From positions 1 through 64,000 of the forward strand of contig PHBC01000007.1 of assembly GCA_002840505.1 (NCBI GenBank): a stretch of DNA of 64,000 nt, written 5' to 3'. Positions within the stretch are counted from its first letter, which is position 1; each line of letters starts with the position of its first letter. The notes under the pieces were generated by a model, which was not told the DNA's origin, did not search any database, and saw only the letters and a program-made list of their open reading frames with translations. The position numbers were made by a program, and so were the translations under genes. Shown here in pieces: positions 17,025 to 22,521 of this stretch. Source of the stretch: Deltaproteobacteria bacterium HGW-Deltaproteobacteria-2. GTDB lineage: Bacteria > Desulfobacterota > Syntrophia > Syntrophales > Smithellaceae.

Positions 17025-17188
17025 TTGCTCCCCTTCCTACACTTCCCATCATCGTCTTTATGTTCGCAAATTTGATCGTACCGCTTACCTTTGGCCGGTT
17101 CGTGATTCAAGCACTCTAGCTCCTGCGAGATTGTTTGCGCCATGCACATTCCACGGCGGCAGTAGTTTATTTTTACGGGATTACTCAT
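17021..17188 (-). CDS. Cys-rich microprotein, 55 residues
   Basis: A small protein with cysteines and histidines in the pattern YCRRGMC, LECLNH, QICEHKDDDGKC, which could bind one or two metal ions. I place the start at the ATG at 17188, because it overlaps the stop of the upstream microprotein and the longer frame to 17233 runs within that gene. Its stop overlaps the radical SAM start (ATGA). The family is not recognised. It could be a zinc or iron-sulfur partner, or a substrate, of the adjacent radical SAM enzyme; neither is shown. Confidence 0.5.
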   Translation of the reverse strand: MSNPVKINYCRRGMCMAQTISQELECLNHEPAKGKRYDQICEHKDDDGKCRKGSK

Positions 17189-17381
17189 TAAAGTCACATT
17201 CTCCAGTAACAAGCATATATTCACAGCATCCATGCGTCTTCAGAACTGGTGCAAAATTTACGCACTTGCTCCGGTCGTCAACATGGGCGCTACAATGATC
17301 GTCTTTATCTTTGTAAAATCGGTTTTCCGTCGGTATCGGAAATAATTTATCTAATAATTCAGTTGGAAATTTTGTGGTCAT
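17181..17381 (-). CDS. Cys-rich small protein, 66 residues
   Basis: A small protein whose C-terminal two thirds carry five Cys and several His (DDHCSAHVDDRSKCVNF, then HGCCEYMLVTGEC). It overlaps the upstream helix-turn-helix gene by ATGA and the next microprotein by 8 bases. The spacing of Cys resembles a treble-clef or ferredoxin-like knuckle only loosely. The function is unknown. Confidence 0.5.
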   Translation of the reverse strand: MTTKFPTELLDKLFPIPTENRFYKDKDDHCSAHVDDRSKCVNFAPVLKTHGCCEYMLVTGECDFNE

Positions 17382-17785
17382 GCCGCCTTCACTTCTTTAA
17401 GGAAATTTTTAATAGTTTCCATTTCGTGATTTTTCTTTTCCAGTTCCGCTTTCAATTCGTCGTTTTCTCTTTCCAGTGTTGTTTTTGTCGGCTTTAATTC
17501 CTGGCCGTAGTTCATAGCCAACCAACGAAGAGGAACCCAATTGCCGCACAGATCCATTAGGCAAGTAACTTTCTCCGGTGGGAAGTGAGCTTGACCTGAC
17601 CAAATCCTTGACCATTGCGCCGGTTCGATTCTTAACGCAGCGCATAATTGCTGATCATTCAGGCCGGATATTTCTTTGCAAAGTTTCAATGCCGCTTTGA
17701 AGTCGGGAATTTTGGAAAGAACCTCATTGGACACATCTTGTTTTGCATTTACTAGCATAAGCTCACCATTCTTTAATTTGTCCAT
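17378..17785 (-). CDS. Early phage helix-turn-helix protein with coiled-coil tail
   Basis: A 135-residue protein. Residues about 25-75 form a Cro/CI-like helix-turn-helix (LCKEISGLNDQQLCAALRIEPAQWSRIWSGQAHFPPEKVTCLMDLCG). The last 40 residues are a leucine/glutamate-rich coiled coil (LERENDELKAELEKKNHEMETIKNFL). This layout is common for the first gene of a phage early operon that lies next to the immunity region. It may regulate replication genes. It leads the leftward chain of overlapping genes. Confidence 0.65.
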   Translation of the reverse strand: MDKLKNGELMLVNAKQDVSNEVLSKIPDFKAALKLCKEISGLNDQQLCAALRIEPAQWSRIWSGQAHFPPEKVTCLMDLCGNWVPLRWLAMNYGQELKPTKTTLERENDELKAELEKKNHEMETIKNFLKEVKAA

Positions 17786-17995
17786 GTTGTTAAATTCCTT
17801 TACTTTTTTTAACAGTCAATAACCGTCAATTCATTTGACTTGTGTTGTTGGTCGGCTTTTGGGTAAAATTTTTTCCAACAAGCGAGAAATTTAATTTCTG
17901 ATAAAAAAAGGAGTTGAAGAATCATGTTGAATTTCCTAAATAATAGGGTTATAAAAAAACAGGCGCATATGTCGGCGGAATCCTTGGGAGGGGAA
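17786..17995. promoter_or_regulatory. Leftward early control region
   Basis: This gap separates the leftward early operon from the regulator at 17996. It holds near-identical direct repeats around 17814-17838 (GTCAATAACC, then GTCAATTC), which on the minus strand read TTGAC twice, 11 bp apart, each usable as a -35 element. I see no good -10 at the right distance, and none of the 17-bp operator palindromes found further right. The leftward promoter is therefore likely here, but I cannot pinpoint it. Confidence 0.4.
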
Positions 17996-18205
17996 TCAGC
18001 TTATTTTTGCGCCTGCTTTAGGTTTAATTTTTTCAGCAAGGAGAGACGCCCCCTTGAAATATTTGCCGTTCGACGCTGTTTCAATGCGCTGCGCAAGCTT
18101 GATGGAAGCTTGGCGATGGCCATTAAGCACATCGCTCATATGTACCGCTGTGCAGCTACAGGCGTCTGCTAATTTTTTTACATAACCACGAGGATGTTTT
18201 TTCAT
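17996..18205 (-). CDS. Small Cro/CI-type regulator, probably from a near-leaderless message
   Basis: A 69-residue protein with one helix-turn-helix domain (YVKKLADACSCTAVHMSDVLNGHRQASIKLAQRIETASNG, about residues 6-45) and a basic tail (AEKIKPKAGAKIS). I place the start at the ATG at 18205, because a consensus promoter would begin transcription about 3 bases before it. The longer frame to 18256 runs into that promoter and the divergent gene. No ribosome site precedes the ATG, as expected for a leaderless or near-leaderless phage regulator transcript. It is divergent from the coiled-coil repressor at 18250. Which of the two acts as repressor and which as Cro is not clear. Confidence 0.65.
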   Translation of the reverse strand: MKKHPRGYVKKLADACSCTAVHMSDVLNGHRQASIKLAQRIETASNGKYFKGASLLAEKIKPKAGAKIS

Positions 18206-18214
18206 AGCGTAATT

Positions 18215-18243
18215 AAAATAACATTTTTTGTTATAGGTGTCAA
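18215..18243 (-). promoter_or_regulatory. Sigma70-type promoter for the 17996-18205 regulator
   Basis: On the minus strand TTGACA (18243-18238) and TATTTT (18220-18215) are separated by exactly 17 bp. Transcription would start near 18208, right at the ATG at 18205. The spacer is occupied by a copy of the phage operator palindrome, so binding there would block the promoter. Confidence 0.75.
18218..18234. promoter_or_regulatory. Phage operator copy 1 (ATAACA-N5-TGTTAT)
   Basis: A perfect 6-bp inverted repeat with a 5-bp all-T spacer, lying in the spacer of the leftward regulator promoter and just upstream of the rightward repressor gene. The same half sites occur at 19311 and 19336 over the rightward operon promoter, which makes a shared repressor site very likely. 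Confidence 0.75.
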
Positions 18244-18249
18244 GAAAAT

Positions 18250-18726
18250 ATGCCAAATTTTGATATAAATTTAATAAAGCGTGAAAATCTTCGTAGAATT
18301 ATGGACGAAAGGGGCTTGACTCCAACTACACTAGCAAACTTGATCGGCGTCAAACAGCCGCACATATCAGCCTCTCTTAGTGGAGACAGAAATATCGGTA
18401 ATATAACGATTAAAAAGATATGTGACGCCCTTCATATTGACAAAAGCGAATTCTTTGTTACTTCGCCACGCGAAATAAAAAAGCCCATTGCTCCGCCGCC
18501 TTCCTGGGAGATCAAAGAATTATATGCGAGGCTACGTAAAGACATTGATGCGGCAAACGCTGAAGCGAAAGAAACAAGGGCCGAAGTTGCCAGAGAGAAA
18601 CACGCTATGTGGGCTGTGATTAACCAGCAACGCACAGAACTGGAAAACGTCAGGCAGGTTTTAAGAAAAGTCGCACAGACAGGAGACTTAAAAGACCTAA
18701 AAAAGATCAGCGGCAGCGGGAAATAA
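18250..18726 (+). CDS. XRE-family phage repressor without peptidase domain
   Basis: A 158-residue protein. Residues about 5-65 form an XRE helix-turn-helix (KRENLRRIMDERGLTPTTLANLIGVKQPHISASLSGDRNIGNITIKKICDAL). A Pro-rich hinge (KKPIAPPPS, about 78-86) leads to a long coiled coil (about 90-145). There is no S24 LexA-like peptidase domain, so SOS self-cleavage is not expected and induction must work differently. It is the best candidate for the lysogeny repressor acting on the ATAACA/TGTTAT operators. The downstream lipoprotein and small membrane protein could be co-expressed with it in the lysogen. Confidence 0.75.
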   Translation: MPNFDINLIKRENLRRIMDERGLTPTTLANLIGVKQPHISASLSGDRNIGNITIKKICDALHIDKSEFFVTSPREIKKPIAPPPSWEIKELYARLRKDIDAANAEAKETRAEVAREKHAMWAVINQQRTELENVRQVLRKVAQTGDLKDLKKISGSGK

Positions 18727-18815
18727 TAATCTCCACCGATTGTCGCGAACATCATAACATGGGAGATAATGTCGTCTTTTTCCCACTAAGGAAAAGGGAT
18801 TAGAAAGGAGCTTTT

Positions 18816-19097
18816 GTGAATAAAATTGGAATATTAATCATTATGTTATTATTAACCTCTTGTAATTCCTACATGACATATCCGGTCATGGTTAAGGATG
18901 GCGCCAGTGAACAACAAAGAAAAACCGATGCGCTTCAATGTAAAATGCAAGCCGCTGATTTTAAAAGTAAAATGTTGGGTGGCTCCCCTTCCTTCGGAGC
19001 CGTAGGTATGATAAGGCATAAAAAAGAAGTAAATGCGGCCACGGACGCAGCTAACGAATTTTATGTTGAATGTATGAACGAACGCGGTTATAAATAA
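18816..19097 (+). CDS. Phage-encoded small lipoprotein
   Basis: A 93-residue protein with a lipoprotein signal: a short charged start, a hydrophobic core (IGILIIMLLL) and the lipobox LLTSC with the acylated Cys at position 16. The mature part is small and polar with two more Cys. The GTG start follows an AAAGGAG site. It is in the same orientation as the repressor, 89 bp downstream, and outside the lytic operons, so it is probably made in the lysogen. Envelope lipoproteins in this position often alter receptors or exclude other phages; that role is inferred here. Confidence 0.7.
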   Translation: MNKIGILIIMLLLTSCNSYMTYPVMVKDGASEQQRKTDALQCKMQAADFKSKMLGGSPSFGAVGMIRHKKEVNAATDAANEFYVECMNERGYK

Positions 19098-19099
19098 CC

Positions 19100-19255
19100 A
19101 TGATAGAAGAAAAGCCGAAAAGTAAGTTTACTATATTCCTTTGCCGCCTGCTCGTTGGCGGATTATTCTTTATTATATGCGCCGGGCTCCTTGTCCAGTG
19201 CGCCCAAAAAACCGGTCCAGTCGTAGACATTATTTTCGATCATCCAGAAAATTAA
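19100..19255 (+). CDS. Small single-span membrane protein, 51 residues
   Basis: A short frame starting 3 bp after the lipoprotein stop. It has a basic N-terminus (EEKPKSK), one hydrophobic segment (about residues 10-35: FTIFLCRLLVGGLFFIICAG and beyond), and a polar C-terminal tail. It resembles the small membrane proteins that accompany lysogenic conversion genes. There is no strong ribosome site, so it may rely on coupling to the lipoprotein gene. Confidence 0.5.
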   Translation: MIEEKPKSKFTIFLCRLLVGGLFFIICAGLLVQCAQKTGPVVDIIFDHPEN

Positions 19256-19310
19256 ATCCTTCAATCCCTTGTAACTATCCAAACTAAAACCCTTTTTTTT
19301 ACCCTAAATC

Positions 19311-19327
19311 ATAACAAAAATAGTTAT
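19311..19327. promoter_or_regulatory. Phage operator copy 2
   Basis: ATAAC-N7-GTTAT, one half-site mismatch from the perfect ATAACA-N5-TGTTAT form. It ends on the first base of the -35 of the rightward promoter. Its centre is 25 bp from that of copy 3. Confidence 0.7.
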
Positions 19328-19355
19328 TGACAAGCATAACAAAGTTTGTTATATT
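19327..19355 (+). promoter_or_regulatory. Rightward early promoter of the recombination operon
   Basis: TTGACA (19327-19332), a 17-bp spacer and TATATT (19350-19355) form a near-consensus sigma70 promoter. Start would be near 19362, giving a leader of about 240 bases before the first gene at 19603. Operator copies 2 and 3 overlap the -35 and fill the spacer up to the -10, as expected for a tightly repressed early promoter. Confidence 0.85.
19336..19352. promoter_or_regulatory. Phage operator copy 3 (perfect palindrome)
   Basis: ATAACA-N5-TGTTAT occupies the spacer and the first three bases of the -10 of the rightward promoter. It has the same 17-bp form as the copy at 18218. Confidence 0.75.
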
Positions 19356-19602
19356 TAAATCAAGAAAACAATTAACCGTTTGACGATCTGAACTGTGCGA
19401 ATCTGCAACTTAGCGCGTGCGACGGCAAGAATGCCTCCCCCTACAGCTTGCAGGTAAACGGCAGAACCGGAGAGGGAAAGCGGGAAGTAGTAATAGTTCT
19501 TTGAAGTGATCGAAGCGATAACGAAGCGTAACCAGCGTTACGGAAACATAGTGCTGATTTAACAGAATAACTGCGCCCTGCGCTGGCAGGGCAGGAGGGG
19601 GC
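19356..19602 (+). promoter_or_regulatory. Long untranslated leader with hairpins
   Basis: About 240 bases between the rightward promoter and the first gene. They contain no convincing reading frame. There are two clear stem-loops: GTAAC/GTTAC around 19530, and GCCCTGC/GCAGGGC with a 4-base loop at about 19573-19590, just before the AGGAGGGGG ribosome site of the gene at 19603. No run of T follows either, so they are not terminators. An antitermination site or translational control element are possible roles. Confidence 0.45.
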
Positions 19603-19818
19603 ATGAAAACAATCGCCGATGAAATTCTTGAGATTCAGATTAGAAAGTTTTGGAAGTGCGTTTTCTTGTGTATCGCTCTAATCATCATCTTCTACGTTTT
19701 AACCCACGTCGGCATTGGTCTCTACGATCAACACAAAACACAAGTAGCTGAGGCGCGCGCGTATGTAGCAGACGTTCAGGAAGTAATAAATTGGGTGGAG
19801 AGCGATGCCAAACGCTGA
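19603..19818 (+). CDS. Small single-span membrane protein, first gene of rightward operon
   Basis: A 71-residue protein with a cytoplasmic amphipathic start (MKTIADEILEIQIRKFWKC), a hydrophobic segment (about 20-38: VFLCIALIIIFYVLTHVGI) and a polar helical tail. A strong AGGAGGGGG site precedes the ATG. It overlaps the next gene by 14 bases. Its early position and membrane location suggest a host-interaction protein, for example in superinfection control. The family is not recognised. Confidence 0.55.
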   Translation: MKTIADEILEIQIRKFWKCVFLCIALIIIFYVLTHVGIGLYDQHKTQVAEARAYVADVQEVINWVESDAKR

Positions 19819-20131
19819 GACAAAATCTTTTAAGCATTGGGATATCGAAGACTGGCTGAAAGTCGCCCGTTATGAAGGGCCGGTTGATGGTCATAAGGAT
19901 TTCGACCGGCTACAAGGGCAGACGCGGGACATTTACAATCTCATGTCAGACGGCGTTTACCGGACATTAGCGGAAATTGAAAAAGTTACAGGATATCCCG
20001 AAGCCAGTATTTCCGCGCAACTCAGGCATTTAAGAAAATTACGCTTCGGCGGTCACACAGTCAAGAAACAACGCCGATTTGAAGACAAGGGACTTTGGGA
20101 ATACCAGTTAATACCAAGAACAAATAATTAA
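19805..20131 (+). CDS. Winged-helix phage protein
   Basis: A 108-residue protein with a clear winged helix-turn-helix at residues about 35-95 (LQGQTRDIYNLMSDGVYRTLAEIEKVTGYPEASISAQLRHLRKLRFGGHTV). This type is common in phage recombination and replication regions, and the sequence ending GLWEYQL is typical. It probably binds DNA, either as a regulator or as a recombination accessory. The start has a GGAG site inside the preceding gene. Confidence 0.75.
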   Translation: MPNAETKSFKHWDIEDWLKVARYEGPVDGHKDFDRLQGQTRDIYNLMSDGVYRTLAEIEKVTGYPEASISAQLRHLRKLRFGGHTVKKQRRFEDKGLWEYQLIPRTNN

Positions 20132-20150
20132 ATTTATGGAGGCCGGAAAA

Positions 20151-21200
20151 ATGAACAAGGATGAAGCATTAAAAAAGTTACAGGAATACAAAGACAAGGG
20201 TTGTCATATGCTGATACCCACTACGCAGCGTATAGACGACCTGAGCGATCAGTTTTCAATCGTCATTGATACCGTTTTATTAAGCGGACACCCGAAAGAT
20301 AGAGACGTTTATCCGCACGAAAACGGGACGTATGATTATAACGCGAACGATTGGAAAAACCCGAAAACAGCAGCCGAGCAAAAGGTAAGAATATCCAAGC
20401 ATGGACTTGATAAACTCGCCATTCTCTCCGGGATAATCTGGTCGCCTACTCTCTGTAGGCAGATAAGAGATCCCAAGGTTGAGGGACGAATAGCGTATGA
20501 AGCCGTCGGCGGAGTGCGTAAACCGGATGGCACACCGTATTTTATTCCGAAGCTCTACGCCATGGATATCGAGGTTGAACGTCAAAAGCTAGAATTTCAA
20601 TACGCAAAGAAAGAAAAGAAAGACAGGGATTATCTTGTTGAACGTGATCTATTGCAGAAAAAAGGAAACCTCTCTGAGTTATGCGAGTCAGGCGCGCGAA
20701 ACCGTGTCACACGGGAAATTCTTTGCCTGAACAACTTTTACACCGTTGCCGAACTGAAAAATGAGTTTGTCATGGCGCGGATCGTCCCGAAGCTCGACCT
20801 GAACGACCCCTATACCAAGCGGCGTTTGGTTGACCTTCAGCTTGCGGCAATGACCGGGATATATGGAGCCGCAGAACCTCCGCAAAGACTGATTGAATGC
20901 GAAGCGCCAATTGATATCAAGGTTGTCGAAGAGTCCGCCGCCGAAGAGCAGCCCAACGGAAAGCCCGACCCGATAGAATCAGCAATTATCGACTTCCAAA
21001 ACTCAGACGATCTCGGCCAGTGCAAAGCCTTAACCAATACAGCAATCCAGAAAGGTTACGATCTGGCCGGATATCTGAAAAAATCCAACGTCAAGGCACT
21101 GACTGATTTCAATAAAGAGAAGCGAACAGGTTTTTTCAAACACCTTCTTTCTCTGCCGGACAAAGGAGACACAAAACCAAAAGACGACGTACCCTATTAA
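20151..21200 (+). CDS. Putative phage single-strand annealing/recombination protein
   Basis: A 349-residue protein. The region at about 180-225 (ESGARNRVTREILCLNNFYTVAELKNEFVMARIV) matches the pattern around the end of the core in RecT/Erf-type annealing proteins, where an Arg/Asn-rich helix is followed by an EL-x-x-x-FV strand. Residues 235-275 form an acidic linker, and the C-terminus is a separate small helical domain. The ATG at 20151 has GGAGG eight bases upstream. Its position directly before an SbcD/SbcC nuclease pair, as in phage recombination modules, supports the role. The assignment remains tentative. Confidence 0.55.
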   Translation: MNKDEALKKLQEYKDKGCHMLIPTTQRIDDLSDQFSIVIDTVLLSGHPKDRDVYPHENGTYDYNANDWKNPKTAAEQKVRISKHGLDKLAILSGIIWSPTLCRQIRDPKVEGRIAYEAVGGVRKPDGTPYFIPKLYAMDIEVERQKLEFQYAKKEKKDRDYLVERDLLQKKGNLSELCESGARNRVTREILCLNNFYTVAELKNEFVMARIVPKLDLNDPYTKRRLVDLQLAAMTGIYGAAEPPQRLIECEAPIDIKVVEESAAEEQPNGKPDPIESAIIDFQNSDDLGQCKALTNTAIQKGYDLAGYLKKSNVKALTDFNKEKRTGFFKHLLSLPDKGDTKPKDDVPY

Positions 21201-21217
21201 TCATTGGAGGCCGGAAA

Positions 21218-22366
21218 ATGTTAAAAGTATTGCATAGTGCGGATTTGCACCCGCGAGATAAAGATTTTGACGAATTAAAGAAGTGCCTGAACTTCCTTGT
21301 GATGGTTGCTCAGAGCGAAAAGATTGATCTTAGCCTAATTGCCGGAGACACTTTTTCCCTGGAGGCGACAAACAAAATTGATTCTCCAGTTTTGAAACTG
21401 ATCATTGAAACAATATCCGCCCTGGCTGATATTGGTCCCGTATTTATTATCGAGGGCACGACTTCGCATGACGGAGCGGCGCCGGAGATACTTCAATACG
21501 TAAAGGGTAAATATCCGGTTCATGTAACGACTATGCCGGAACAAATATATGTAAAGCAGTTGGATGTTGTTCTTACTCTCATCCCTACTCCGACAAAACA
21601 GTTTTTTCAGACCGAAAACGGGATAGCAGAATCGAATGCTGAAATAGCACTGGCTATGAACGGCTTATTTGCGGGATTCGGAGCACAGGCTTCTGAATTC
21701 CCCACTTCCCCGCACATACTCATTGGGCACTGGAATGTCTCAGGCTCAATACTTCCCACGGGACAAGTATTGACCGGAAAGGACATTGACATCGGTTTTG
21801 ATCAAATGATGTTGGCTAATCCGGACCTGATAGCCCTCGGCCATATTCACAAAGCGCAGCAGATAGGCGATCGCGCATTTTATTCCGGCTCCCTTTATCC
21901 CCTGAATTGGGGTGAAAACACAGAACACGGTTTTTATATTCACGAACTCGACGGCCATAAACTGATTGAATCACGCTTTATTGAGACGCCGGCAAAGAAG
22001 TTAATTCGCCTTGACCACGATTTCACAAAAAATGACTATCCACCTATTTATGAAGTTGGATCTTCTTTTGAATGGAAAGATGCTTTTGTTCGTTACGATA
22101 TCACTACTTGGCAGGACGAAGCGGCAAAGATTGATAAAGAAAACATCAGACAATTTTTTATTCTTAGTGGAGCCCTCGACGCCGATATCCGCATTATAAG
22201 AATTCCCCGCGAAACTGTACGCTCCGAATCCGTTCTGAAAGTAAACACGCTCCGGGAAAAAATAAAAGCCATGGCGGATCTTCGTGAGGAAACCGTATCT
22301 GAATCAATCCTGCAGAAAGCCGACCTCTTAGAATACGGCGAAGAAAAGGAACAGGTGGCCGCATGA
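21218..22366 (+). CDS. SbcD/Mre11-like phage nuclease subunit
   Basis: A 382-residue metallophosphoesterase that, with the SbcC-like ATPase at 22518, forms a DNA end-processing complex like T4 gp47/gp46. Motifs in order: HSADLH (residues 6-11, Asp and His ligands), AGDTF (about 43-47), GTTSHD (about 87-92, in place of the usual GNHD, with His-Asp kept), GHWN (about 171), and GHIHKAQ (about 208-214). The C-terminal 100 residues are a capping domain. A GGAGG site precedes the ATG. The stop overlaps the start of a Cys-rich microprotein (ATGA). Confidence 0.82.
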   Translation: MLKVLHSADLHPRDKDFDELKKCLNFLVMVAQSEKIDLSLIAGDTFSLEATNKIDSPVLKLIIETISALADIGPVFIIEGTTSHDGAAPEILQYVKGKYPVHVTTMPEQIYVKQLDVVLTLIPTPTKQFFQTENGIAESNAEIALAMNGLFAGFGAQASEFPTSPHILIGHWNVSGSILPTGQVLTGKDIDIGFDQMMLANPDLIALGHIHKAQQIGDRAFYSGSLYPLNWGENTEHGFYIHELDGHKLIESRFIETPAKKLIRLDHDFTKNDYPPIYEVGSSFEWKDAFVRYDITTWQDEAAKIDKENIRQFFILSGALDADIRIIRIPRETVRSESVLKVNTLREKIKAMADLREETVSESILQKADLLEYGEEKEQVAA

Positions 22367-22521
22367 AAAATATTATAATTCTTTCTTGGAGATCAATCTC
22401 GAAAATCTGTCGTCACCGTTCGGACAACAGATGTACCAAATTCCAAATTGACGGGGACAAATGTTGTGAAAAAAAATGTCCCGTATGGAAAAAATTTCCT
22501 CGTTTAAGGAGGACCGCATGA
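22363..22521 (+). CDS. Cys-rich microprotein between SbcD and SbcC genes
   Basis: A 52-residue frame whose ATG overlaps the nuclease stop and whose TGA overlaps the ATPase ATG, so it is coupled at both ends. The middle has CRHRSDNRC and CCEKKC (five Cys and one His over 23 residues), a likely zinc knuckle, flanked by basic residues. It is too short for most annotation pipelines. A DNA-binding or complex-assembly role with the SbcCD pair is possible but unproven. Confidence 0.5.
   Translation: MKNIIILSWRSISKICRHRSDNRCTKFQIDGDKCCEKKCPVWKKFPRLRRTA

Noticed and set aside
17924-18172. Plus-strand frame of 82 codons with an AGGAG site
   Set aside because: It is antisense to the small regulator at 17996-18205, and the product has no recognisable feature. 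The helix-turn-helix on the other strand is the better reading.
22476-22517. Upstream start for the SbcC-like gene
   Set aside because: The ATG at 22518 has AGGAGG just before it and overlaps the microprotein stop; the earlier start has no site.
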